Shown here in pieces: positions 17,319-25,614 of a DNA stretch of 56,525 nt (position 1 is its first letter; the number at the start of each line of letters is the position of its first letter). The position numbers and the translations under genes were made by a program. The stretch comes from Gammaproteobacteria bacterium. GTDB lineage: Bacteria; Pseudomonadota; Gammaproteobacteria; S012-40. Where the stretch lies: positions 1 to 56,525 of the forward strand of contig JAOUJM010000003.1 in the NCBI GenBank assembly GCA_029883265.1, given 5' to 3'. The notes below the pieces were generated by a model. It worked only from the letters and a program-made list of their open reading frames with translations. It did not search any database and was not told the DNA's origin.

Positions 17319-19772
17319 ATGGTTCGGGCAAAGCAAACTACGCTGGTTTTTTTCTCGTTTGTTATTTTATGCATAGTGAGCCAAAACCTTTATGCCGCTC
17401 AAGCCTCCTTGGCGCCTGATCGTATTTCAGATGTAGTGAACACTAAACATAATTTTGCCACTGCGATTAACGGGCCGATATTGCCCACAGGTTCAACTCG
17501 AACGGTCGAAGCGACCAGTGAACAAGAAGTTTGTGTGTTTTGTCATATACCTCATTTCGCCCCTGATGGTGTTGTTGCACCTTTATGGAATCGAGCAATA
17601 AGCATCGCGAGCTACACTAACTACACTTCGTCAAGCCTTGATGCCATAGCGACTGATCCCGGGATAAGTTCAAAACTGTGTTTATCCTGTCATGATGGCA
17701 CACTAGCCATGGGTGCCTTAAACATGTCAGGTGGTCAGGCGTATAATATTTCTATATCTCATGCGACCTTAGCCGGCACACCTGATCAATTTGGTTCGGC
17801 TAACAATGAAGCCGTAACTATCGCCACGGCAAATACGATTTCCATGGTCGGCGGTGTAACTACTATGCCGGTTGGCTCTGGTGTTAACACAGGTTTTACT
17901 TCCAATATCGGTACCGATTTAACAAATGATCATCCGATAGGTATCACTTACAATACCGATTTGGCCAATCTCAATTTTGTACTTGATGCCGATCTCTACG
18001 GTGACGGGGAGCTTGTGGATCCCGGTTCAGTTGATTATATAAAATCGCGTCAAGGTCGTAGTGCAGTAGGAACAGGTGCAACTGATACTCATATGTACGC
18101 ACCGCTAGAAGCAGGTAAGGTTGAATGTGTGACCTGTCACGATCCACATATACGGGGTTCTGGGGCCGATGTGGATGTTAATATCAAATTTTTACGTCTG
18201 AATCGTTTTCAAAAAGCGCAGCCAATCGAAGGGGCCGCATTTTCAGCAGCAAATGATGTTGGTTGTATCGCCTGTCATCAAAAAACTGGATGGGCGGACT
18301 CAATTCATGCGAATTTTACTCATGCCAGTGCAGCGTATAACGACACCGCTGCAAATATCCGAGAATTTCCGCTAAATACCACTGTAGCAGAATCATCTTG
18401 TTTGGCCTGTCACGATGCTCATACAGTACAAGGTGCAAAAACACTTCTGCGCGAAGGCACCGATACCTTACTTGGTAGTATTCATAATGGTGGCAATTCA
18501 GCTCAGGAAGAGACTTGTTTTCAATGTCACGGAACGGCTAACAATTTACAATCAGCGGCAAAAGATATCGAATCCGTAATACTCTTAACTGGTGGACATA
18601 GTGGGATTTCAATCACTGCGGAAGCTCACAATATTAATAAAACAGCGCAAATAGTTTCAGCCACAAAGGTGGCTCCTTCAGATTCTCATGACGACAGAAT
18701 TGCTACAAGTGGAAACCATATCGAGCTCGAAATAGATTTTACTGGTGTCAATCGGCATATTGAATGCGCGGATTGTCACCACAGTCATCGTATGACCAAG
18801 AATACGACAATCGCAAACAATCCAGCTATTGCTGATTCGAAGGCTACCCATGAGCATGACACCGGAATACACAGCAATATAATTTCTGGTTCGTTGCGAG
18901 GCACTTGGGGCGTCGAGCCACATAGTTGGGCGAGCGATAATTTTGATTTGGCTGATGACGCCATTCGGTATGACGTTAAACAAGGTAATCCTGTTGGTGC
19001 TGCAACAACTGATGTAACGGATCGACATGTTACGCGAGAGTATCAAATCTGTATGCGTTGCCATTCGAATTTTGCTTATACTGCAGGCGCAGGCTTGAGT
19101 AACCCCGCCCAGGAATTTCGCCCGATAGACAATGCTGCGGCTAATAACCATCGCAGTTGGCATCCGGTCGTAGGGCAAACTAATCGAAATAATACCTATA
19201 GCGCCAATTTTGAAGCGGCATTTGCAACAGGGGTTGGGTCGCAAACCATGTATTGTTCTGACTGTCATGCGAGTTCAAATATTTTCGACCCGAAAGGTGC
19301 TCACGGTTCAGGAGCTACAGGAAAATTGTTGATTGCGAATAAAGGCGAGGCGTTTTGTACGTCCTGTCATAAAGCGAGTGATTACACTAGCGCAGGTGTA
19401 AGTACGTTTACTGGTGGTGGCAGTTTTAATGCGAGTGGTTTCGCATGTTCTGGCACATGTGTCACCGATGGTAGCTTGTCAGGTGCTCTTCAATCTCAAT
19501 ATTCGACGAATCTGCATGTGTTTCACGATGCGAATCCAAGTCAGCCTAATGGAGATATTAGTTGTGACAATTGCCATGTGGCATTAGCCCACGGTTGGCA
19601 AAATAAAGCCTTGTTGGTGAATTTAACGGATGCTGGAGAGGTTGCAAACGCGGGCGCATCGCCATACACCAATCTACCTTATTACGAAAATTCGACTTTA
19701 TTCATTAACGCCATGCAGACCCCAGCCACGTGGACAAAAGTGAGTTGTGGTACAAATGCAGGTTGTCATTAG
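17319..19772 (+). CDS. Large multiheme cytochrome c, 11 CxxCH motifs
   Basis: 817 residues with a signal segment (VFFSFVILCIVSQNLYA). Canonical heme motifs in order: CVFCH, CLSCH, CVTCH, CIACH, CLACH, CFQCH, CADCH, CMRCH, CSDCH, CTSCH and CDNCH. A twelfth, non-canonical CGTNAGCH (CX5CH) forms the very C-terminus. The first part, with IPH, DGTLAMG, NDHPIGITY and DPH blocks, is homologous to the tetraheme protein at 7780. Size and heme number suit an outer-membrane-associated or extracellular cytochrome, or a filament subunit; localisation is inferred. No NrfA, HAO or OTR signature such as CxxCK was seen. ATG 17319 is chosen; GTG 17307, overlapping the previous stop, is the alternative. Last gene of the cluster. 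Confidence 0.88.
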   Translation: MVRAKQTTLVFFSFVILCIVSQNLYAAQASLAPDRISDVVNTKHNFATAINGPILPTGSTRTVEATSEQEVCVFCHIPHFAPDGVVAPLWNRAISIASYTNYTSSSLDAIATDPGISSKLCLSCHDGTLAMGALNMSGGQAYNISISHATLAGTPDQFGSANNEAVTIATANTISMVGGVTTMPVGSGVNTGFTSNIGTDLTNDHPIGITYNTDLANLNFVLDADLYGDGELVDPGSVDYIKSRQGRSAVGTGATDTHMYAPLEAGKVECVTCHDPHIRGSGADVDVNIKFLRLNRFQKAQPIEGAAFSAANDVGCIACHQKTGWADSIHANFTHASAAYNDTAANIREFPLNTTVAESSCLACHDAHTVQGAKTLLREGTDTLLGSIHNGGNSAQEETCFQCHGTANNLQSAAKDIESVILLTGGHSGISITAEAHNINKTAQIVSATKVAPSDSHDDRIATSGNHIELEIDFTGVNRHIECADCHHSHRMTKNTTIANNPAIADSKATHEHDTGIHSNIISGSLRGTWGVEPHSWASDNFDLADDAIRYDVKQGNPVGAATTDVTDRHVTREYQICMRCHSNFAYTAGAGLSNPAQEFRPIDNAAANNHRSWHPVVGQTNRNNTYSANFEAAFATGVGSQTMYCSDCHASSNIFDPKGAHGSGATGKLLIANKGEAFCTSCHKASDYTSAGVSTFTGGGSFNASGFACSGTCVTDGSLSGALQSQYSTNLHVFHDANPSQPNGDISCDNCHVALAHGWQNKALLVNLTDAGEVANAGASPYTNLPYYENSTLFINAMQTPATWTKVSCGTNAGCH

Positions 19773-19952
19773 TTCATTTGTATCTATTGGGTTTCTCTAA
19801 CTTCCTGTTATTTTGGTAAATATTGCGAAATTTCCTGGATTTCTTAAATGGTGAAATCCTAGTCTAATCAGTCGGTTTAATGCTAAAATGCGCGGCTTGT
19901 GTCGGCGCATAGGCGTCTAAAAATAAATTATCCCTTAATGGAGTATGTTTTA

Positions 19953-20585
19953 ATGCTGGAAGCCGCCGGTTTAAAATGTGTGCGCGGTGACAAAACGTTG
20001 TTTGATGGCCTCGGGTTCACCTTAGGTTCAGGACAACTGCTTCATATTAAAGGCGAAAATGGCAGCGGTAAGACCTCATTACTGCGCATGTTATGTGGTT
20101 TAGTGGAACCTGCTGAAGGAGAAATTCGTTGGCAGGGTGAAAACGCCTTAAAATTGGCGGAAGACTATTTTTCGCAATTACTTTATATCGGTCACTCGCC
20201 AGGGATAAAAGCAGACCTATCTGCACTGGAAAATTTGAAAGTCACATGTGCCTTAAGTGGCACGCCGGTGAGTGAAGATGATGCTTGGGGATCGTTGGTA
20301 AAAATAGGTCTGGGTGGACGTGAGGACTTACCAACTAAAGTCTTGTCGCAAGGACAAAAACGAAGAGTGGCTTTAGCACGAATGTTACTTTCTAAGGCAC
20401 CTTTATGGATTTTAGACGAACCGTTTACCGCTTTAGATGTCAAAGCGGTGGCAGAACTAGAAGATGTGATTGCTACACATCTGGATAATGAGGGAATGGT
20501 GGTTTTAACCACCCATCAAGCGATCAAACATTTAGCGGGTCGCGAGACCATACTGGACTTGAGTAGCCGCGAGGCGACTGCCTAG
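19953..20585 (+). CDS. ccmA: Heme exporter ATP-binding protein CcmA
   Basis: 210 residues, the normal size. ABC ATPase of the CcmABCD complex that releases holo-CcmE during cytochrome c maturation. Walker A GENGSGKTSLLR, signature LSQGQKRRVALARMLL, Walker B LWILDEPFTALD and the H-loop TTHQ are all present. ATG 19953 has GGAG nine bases upstream; the in-frame ATG 19938 is less likely. First gene of a compact nine-gene ccm operon placed directly after the cytochrome cluster. Confidence 0.95.
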   Translation: MLEAAGLKCVRGDKTLFDGLGFTLGSGQLLHIKGENGSGKTSLLRMLCGLVEPAEGEIRWQGENALKLAEDYFSQLLYIGHSPGIKADLSALENLKVTCALSGTPVSEDDAWGSLVKIGLGGREDLPTKVLSQGQKRRVALARMLLSKAPLWILDEPFTALDVKAVAELEDVIATHLDNEGMVVLTTHQAIKHLAGRETILDLSSREATA

Positions 20586-21253
20586 TGTTTGCGGTTATTC
20601 GCAGTCTCTTATGGCGGGAAATGACACTGGCGATCCGGCGACGGGCGGAAGTGCTAACGACCTTGTTCTTTTTTGTCATTGTGGTCAGTTTGTTTCCCTT
20701 AGGCGTGGGGCCTGAGATTGATACCCTGAGAGAAATTGCGCCGGGTGTTTTATGGGTCGCCGCGTTATTAGCGTCGATGTTGTCGCTCAATCGTTTATTC
20801 GCTGACGATTATATGGATGGGACATTGGAGCAAATGTTGTTAGCGTCGCAGCCATTGAGTATTTTAGTTTTGACAAAAATACTCTCGCATTGGTTATTGA
20901 CCGGGTTACCTTTGGTTTTGATTTCTCCGGTGCTTGGGATGCAACTCGGCTTGGATATGGAATCCTTGCTGATAATGGTCGTGACATTATTATTAGGAAC
21001 ACCCGTGCTCAGTTTGATCGGTGCGGTGGGCGCTGGTTTAACTTTAGGTGTGCGGGGTGGCGGGGTGTTATTAGCTTTATTGATTTTGCCACTCTATGTG
21101 CCCGTACTGATTTTTGGTTCTGGTGCGGTTGAAGCCGCGAGAACTGGTATGGAAATACAAGCCCATTTGTCATTACTGGGTATATTTTTGGTTTTGGCTT
21201 TAGTATTAGCACCTATCGGTGCCGCTAAGGCATTAAAAATTGCGTTGGACTAG
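20585..21253 (+). CDS. ccmB: Heme exporter membrane protein CcmB
   Basis: 222 residues with six hydrophobic helices and the family opening LLWREMTLAIRRRAEVLTTL, followed by FPLGVGPE and APGVLWVAALLA. Membrane partner of CcmA. The GTG start at 20585 overlaps the last base of the ccmA stop, so translation is coupled. Confidence 0.95.
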   Translation: MFAVIRSLLWREMTLAIRRRAEVLTTLFFFVIVVSLFPLGVGPEIDTLREIAPGVLWVAALLASMLSLNRLFADDYMDGTLEQMLLASQPLSILVLTKILSHWLLTGLPLVLISPVLGMQLGLDMESLLIMVVTLLLGTPVLSLIGAVGAGLTLGVRGGGVLLALLILPLYVPVLIFGSGAVEAARTGMEIQAHLSLLGIFLVLALVLAPIGAAKALKIALD

Positions 21254-21260
21254 TATTTTA

Positions 21261-22013
21261 ATGAATATTTTTACTAAAGCATTTTGGCTTCAACTATCGA
21301 CGCCTAAGAATTTCTATCCTATCGCGGGTAAGCTTATTCCATGGTTTTTAATCTCAGCCACTCTGCTTGCGGTGATTGGTTTGTATTATAGTTTTTTTGT
21401 CGCACCGGTTGATTACCAGCAAGGCAACAGCTATCGAATTCTTTTTATCCATGTACCAACGGCGTGGATGTCTATGTTTATTTATGTGGTTATGTGTATC
21501 TATGCGATTCTTGGATTAGTATTAAAAACTCGTTTATCCGATTGGATGGCCTTGGCGTTAGCACCAACGGGTGCGGCTATGACATTTCTGGCGCTATGGA
21601 CCGGCTCGTTTTGGGGTAAGCCCACCTGGGGCACCTATTGGATTTGGGATGCGCGCTTAACCTCTGAGCTCATTTTATTATTTCTTTATCTTGGTTTTAT
21701 TTCCCTAAATTCAGCGATTGATGATCCACGTCGTGCATCTCGCGCCAGCGCGTTGCTGGCATTGGTTGGTATTATTAACATTCCAATTATTTATTTTTCA
21801 GTGAAATGGTGGAATACCTTGCATCAAGGTATGTCAGTCACTGTTGATAAGGCACCGACCATGGCAACTTCTATGTTTACGGCAATGATGCTTTTAACGT
21901 TTGCTTTTTGGCTCTATACCATCGCTGTTGCATTGATGCGGGTGCGTAATATTATTCTTGAGCGCGAGAGCCAAACTGCATGGGTGCAAGATTTAGTGAA
22001 AGGTAAAAACTGA
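21261..22013 (+). CDS. ccmC: Heme transporter/handling protein CcmC
   Basis: 250 residues, six membrane helices. It contains the tryptophan-rich WWD heme-handling motif WGTYWIWDARLTSELILLF and the conserved His residues in FIHVPTAWMS and NTLHQGMSV that ligate heme. CcmC loads heme onto CcmE. ATG at 21261, eight bases after the ccmB stop; a TTG at 21240 inside ccmB is rejected. Its stop overlaps the ccmD start (TGATGG). Confidence 0.95.
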   Translation: MNIFTKAFWLQLSTPKNFYPIAGKLIPWFLISATLLAVIGLYYSFFVAPVDYQQGNSYRILFIHVPTAWMSMFIYVVMCIYAILGLVLKTRLSDWMALALAPTGAAMTFLALWTGSFWGKPTWGTYWIWDARLTSELILLFLYLGFISLNSAIDDPRRASRASALLALVGIINIPIIYFSVKWWNTLHQGMSVTVDKAPTMATSMFTAMMLLTFAFWLYTIAVALMRVRNIILERESQTAWVQDLVKGKN

Positions 22014-22171
22014 TGGCGGAATTATTAGCAGATAAACATGCCTTTTATATCGCCATGACTTATGGTGCAACTTTTTTGTATATCGTTATCGAATTGATAT
22101 TACTCACTCGTAGCAAACAAAGTTTATTGAAACGCATTACCCGCATGGGTCGCTTAAAAGAGAGAAACTAA
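22013..22171 (+). CDS. ccmD: Heme exporter small subunit CcmD
   Basis: A 52-residue protein starting at the ATG that overlaps the ccmC stop. It has one membrane helix (YGATFLYIVIELILLT) followed by a basic tail (LLKRITRMGRLKERN), exactly the CcmD pattern. CcmD stabilises the CcmABC-CcmE complex. Identified from the frame between ccmC and ccmE rather than from long-ORF evidence. Confidence 0.9.
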   Translation: MAELLADKHAFYIAMTYGATFLYIVIELILLTRSKQSLLKRITRMGRLKERN

Positions 22172-22172
22172 G

Positions 22173-22616
22173 ATGAAAGCACGTCATAAACGTTTATCAA
22201 TTGTCATCGGTGGTTTGGGTGTTTTAGGATTGCTCACCTGGTTAGCGTTAAATGTTTTTGAAAGCAACATGATGTTGTTTCAAAGCCCTTCAGATGTAGT
22301 CGCAGGTAAAGCGCCCCAAGGAAAATCGTTTCGTTTAGGCGGCTTGGTTGAAGAAGGCACACTGGAACGTGAAAATGATGGTTTAACCGTGCATTTTATT
22401 GTGACCGATAAAGTTGAAAGCATTCCCGTTACCTATACCGGCATTCTTCCGGATTTGTTTCGTGAAGGACAAGGCGTGGTTGCACAAGGAAAACTAGAAA
22501 ACGGGGTGTTTACGGCGCATGAAGTTTTAGCCAAACATGATGAAGAATACATGTCACCGGAAGTGGCCGACGCTCTAAAACGCGCTGAAGAAAAACCCAA
22601 TGGAGGGAGTATCTAA
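22173..22616 (+). CDS. ccmE: Cytochrome c maturation heme chaperone CcmE
   Basis: 147 residues: an N-terminal anchor helix (LSIVIGGLGVLGLLTWLAL), then a periplasmic OB-fold domain with FRLGGLVEEGTL and VTYTGILPDLFREGQGVVAQG. The heme-binding motif is AKHDEEYMSPEV, where the His covalently binds heme and Tyr is the axial ligand. Starts one base after ccmD. Confidence 0.95.
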   Translation: MKARHKRLSIVIGGLGVLGLLTWLALNVFESNMMLFQSPSDVVAGKAPQGKSFRLGGLVEEGTLERENDGLTVHFIVTDKVESIPVTYTGILPDLFREGQGVVAQGKLENGVFTAHEVLAKHDEEYMSPEVADALKRAEEKPNGGSI

Positions 22617-24626
22617 ATGATTCCAGAATTAGGTAATTTTGCTTTAACTATTGCACTAGTTATAGCGCTTGTGCAATTGGTGGTGCCTTTAGTAGGCGTA
22701 GCAAAAAACAATACAGCTTTAATGGCGATGGCTCGACCAGCGGCACAAGGCCAATTTGTATTTTCTGCAATTGCGTTTGGCTGCTTGGTTGCAGTTATGG
22801 TGGGTAACGACTTTTCAGTTAAGTACGCCATTATGCATTCCAATTCCATGTTGCCAACCTTGTACCAAGTGTCTGCGGTGTGGGGTGGTCATGAAGGTTC
22901 CATGTTGTTATGGATTTTAATGTTAACCGGTTGGGGCTTGGCGGTATCGGTATTTAGTCGTCGTTTGCCTATCGACATGGTTGCGCGAGTTTTAGCCGTG
23001 CTTGGTTTTGTCTCTATTGGATTTATGTTGTTTACGCTAATCACCTCAAATCCATTTGATCGTGTTATGCCGCCGGCTCCCGATGGGCGTGATTTAAATC
23101 CCTTATTGCAAGATCCTGGTCTCGCCATTCATCCGCCATTGTTATATATGGGCTATGTTGGATTTTCTGTTGCATTTGCATTTGCGATTGCTGCATTGAT
23201 GAGCGGCAAAATGGATGCAACATGGGCGCGTTGGTCGCGGCCTTGGACGACAATTGCATGGGTCTTTTTAACCTTAGGCATAGCATTGGGTAGTTGGTGG
23301 GCCTATTACGAGCTTGGCTGGGGCGGTTGGTGGTTTTGGGATCCGGTAGAAAACGCTTCGTTCATGCCATGGTTGGTGGGGACCGCGCTAGTGCATTCAC
23401 TTGCCGCGACGGAAAAGCGCGGAAGTTTTAAAAACTGGACCGTATTACTTGCCATTTTTGCATTTTCACTGAGTTTGCTTGGAACCTTTTTAGTTCGCTC
23501 GGGTGTTTTAACCTCCGTGCACTCATTTGCCTCTGATCCACAACGGGGTATGGCAATTTTGATTTTCTTAACCATTGTTATCGGCGGCTCTTTATTGCTA
23601 TATGCCTGGCGTGCGCCGAAAGTAGGTTTAGGTGGAAACTTTGCTTTGGTTTCGCGTGAATCATTATTGTTAGTCAATAATGTTTTATTGGTTGTTGCTG
23701 CAGGTGCTGTTTTACTTGGAACTTTGTATCCATTGTTATTGGATGCATTAGGTCAAGGCAAAATGTCTGTTGGACCTCCCTACTTTAATGCGGTTTTTGT
23801 ACCACTGATGGCGCCACTAGTGTTCTTCATGGGTGTTGGGCCGATTGCACGCTGGAAAAAAGCTGAAATACCTGATTTAGTGACGCGCCTTAAGTGGTCA
23901 GCCGGCGTGGCGGTTGTTACTGGGGTGCTAGGACCATTCATTATGGGTGAGTGGACCGCTATGCGAGCTTTGGGAATTTTAATGGCGGCTTGGATCATAT
24001 CAACAGTGGTTGAGAACATTGTTAACCGCATACGCCAACAATCAAAAGCCGGTGTGCAACTCGGTAAAATGTCTTTAAGCTATTACGGTATGCAAACAGC
24101 GCATTTTGGTGTCGCTATTTTCATTATTGGTGTCACCATGGTTAATGGCTATGAAGTGGAAAAAGACGTGCGCATGGATTTGGGTGATGTGGTGACTATT
24201 GGGGATTATCAATTCCGTTTTGATGGCACCCGTGAAGTCAAAGGTCCGAACTATATTGCTGAGCAAGGAATTATTACTGTACTGAAAAATGACCAAATTG
24301 AAAGTGTATTACATCCAGAAAAACGTTATTACAACGTGCAGCAACAAGTCATGACCGAAGCCGGAATCGATACGGGTTTGTTTAGGGATTTGTACGTATC
24401 ACTTGGTGAGCCTGCAGGCAATTCGGGTGCATGGTCAGTGCGTGCGTATTATAAGCCATTTGTTGATTGGATTTGGGCTGGCTGCGCAATCATGGGTATC
24501 GGTGGAATTCTGGCTATCAGTGATCGTCGTTATCGCATTGTTTCTCGTCGAGAAAAAGAAATAATGGCAAAAAATAAAGAACTAGAATCTGGAGCAAAAG
24601 CAAAACCATCAGAGGCGGAGGCATAA
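22617..24626 (+). CDS. ccmF: Heme lyase CcmF
   Basis: 669 residues, about the standard length, with many membrane helices. The WWD domain reads GWGGWWFWDPVENASFMPWL, and conserved His residues occur in AIHPPLLYMGYVG, LVHSLAATEKRG and TSVHSFASDP. CcmF, with CcmH and CcmI, ligates heme to CxxCH motifs of apocytochromes. ATG directly follows the ccmE stop; the ccmF stop overlaps the ccmG start. Confidence 0.97.
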   Translation: MIPELGNFALTIALVIALVQLVVPLVGVAKNNTALMAMARPAAQGQFVFSAIAFGCLVAVMVGNDFSVKYAIMHSNSMLPTLYQVSAVWGGHEGSMLLWILMLTGWGLAVSVFSRRLPIDMVARVLAVLGFVSIGFMLFTLITSNPFDRVMPPAPDGRDLNPLLQDPGLAIHPPLLYMGYVGFSVAFAFAIAALMSGKMDATWARWSRPWTTIAWVFLTLGIALGSWWAYYELGWGGWWFWDPVENASFMPWLVGTALVHSLAATEKRGSFKNWTVLLAIFAFSLSLLGTFLVRSGVLTSVHSFASDPQRGMAILIFLTIVIGGSLLLYAWRAPKVGLGGNFALVSRESLLLVNNVLLVVAAGAVLLGTLYPLLLDALGQGKMSVGPPYFNAVFVPLMAPLVFFMGVGPIARWKKAEIPDLVTRLKWSAGVAVVTGVLGPFIMGEWTAMRALGILMAAWIISTVVENIVNRIRQQSKAGVQLGKMSLSYYGMQTAHFGVAIFIIGVTMVNGYEVEKDVRMDLGDVVTIGDYQFRFDGTREVKGPNYIAEQGIITVLKNDQIESVLHPEKRYYNVQQQVMTEAGIDTGLFRDLYVSLGEPAGNSGAWSVRAYYKPFVDWIWAGCAIMGIGGILAISDRRYRIVSRREKEIMAKNKELESGAKAKPSEAEA

Positions 24627-25153
24627 TGGTTAGATATTTAGTCCCTCTAGGCATTTTTGCAGTTATGGTTGCTTTTTTTGTTGTTGGCTTGGGCAAAGAT
24701 CCGCGTGAACTGCCATCTGTTCTAGTGGGTAAGCCAACACCAAAATTCAACTTGCCAGAATTGCATAAACCGCAAGAGACGTTTTCGCCTGATGAAATGC
24801 TGGGCAAGGTGTGGTTAATGAATGTGTGGGCCTCATGGTGCCCGTCTTGTCGAGCTGAGCACCCGTTGTTTATGCAGCTTTCACGTCAAGGCAAAGTAAA
24901 TATAGTTGGTTTTAATTATAAAGATCGTCGTCAGGATGCTCTGCAATGGTTAGGGCAGTTAGGCGATCCCTATAGCAATATTCCTGCGGATTTGAGTGGT
25001 GATGTCGCGATTGATTTTGGTGTCTATGGCGCACCGGAAACTTATGTTATCGACAAACAAGGCATTATCCGTCATCGTTACGCCGGCGCCGTTTCCCATC
25101 AATATTGGCGAGAAACCTTGGAACCAATGATTAGGGAGTTAGAGCAACAATGA
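24626..25153 (+). CDS. ccmG: Thiol:disulfide interchange protein CcmG/DsbE
   Basis: 175 residues, a membrane-tethered periplasmic thioredoxin. N-terminal anchor helix, then the active site WASWCPSCRAEHP and the cis-Pro region GVYGAPETYVID. It keeps apocytochrome CxxCH cysteines reduced for heme ligation. Start ATG overlaps the ccmF stop by one base. Confidence 0.95.
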   Translation: MVRYLVPLGIFAVMVAFFVVGLGKDPRELPSVLVGKPTPKFNLPELHKPQETFSPDEMLGKVWLMNVWASWCPSCRAEHPLFMQLSRQGKVNIVGFNYKDRRQDALQWLGQLGDPYSNIPADLSGDVAIDFGVYGAPETYVIDKQGIIRHRYAGAVSHQYWRETLEPMIRELEQQ

Positions 25154-25611
25154 AAAAAAGTCTGTTAGCAATTCTGCTCGCTATTTCGTTTTTTCAAGTC
25201 GAGGCAAAGGAAGCTGTGCCAAATGAAGATCCTGCAATTGAGGACCGCTTCAAAGCAATTTCATCTGAATTGCGTTGTTTAAAATGTCAAAACCAAACCA
25301 TTTTTGACTCGAAAGCAGGATTGGCAGATGACTTACGCCGTCAAATTCGCAGTCAGATCAACACAGGTAAAAGCAATGATGAAATAGTCGACTATATGGT
25401 TGCACGTTATGGTGATTTTATTCGTTACCGACCAGCACTTAAACCTGAAAATATCTTGTTATGGGTTGGGCCGTTTCTATTGATGATTATTGGTTTTATT
25501 ACTTTGATCGTGCAATTGAAAAAACGTCGTGCGTTAATTAGCGATGCACCACTTTCTGCGGATGAATTGGCGAAAGTGAATACCATAATAAAAGATAAAA
25601 GTGGGGAGTAA
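25150..25611 (+). CDS. ccmH: Cytochrome c maturation protein CcmH (CcmL type)
   Basis: 153 residues with a signal peptide, the thiol-redox motif LRCLKCQNQTIFDSKA in a three-helix domain, and a C-terminal membrane helix (LWVGPFLLMIIGFITLIVQL). Hands reduced apocytochrome to CcmF. ATG overlaps the ccmG stop (ATGA). It is the short, single-domain form, with the TPR part encoded separately as ccmI. Confidence 0.95.
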   Translation: MKKSLLAILLAISFFQVEAKEAVPNEDPAIEDRFKAISSELRCLKCQNQTIFDSKAGLADDLRRQIRSQINTGKSNDEIVDYMVARYGDFIRYRPALKPENILLWVGPFLLMIIGFITLIVQLKKRRALISDAPLSADELAKVNTIIKDKSGE

Positions 25612-25614
25612 TCA

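Noticed and set aside
17319-19772. Nitrite reductase (NrfA), hydroxylamine oxidoreductase or tetrathionate reductase
   Set aside because: No CxxCK or other catalytic heme signature and no matching motif order; heme motifs are of the doubled-CXXCH type.
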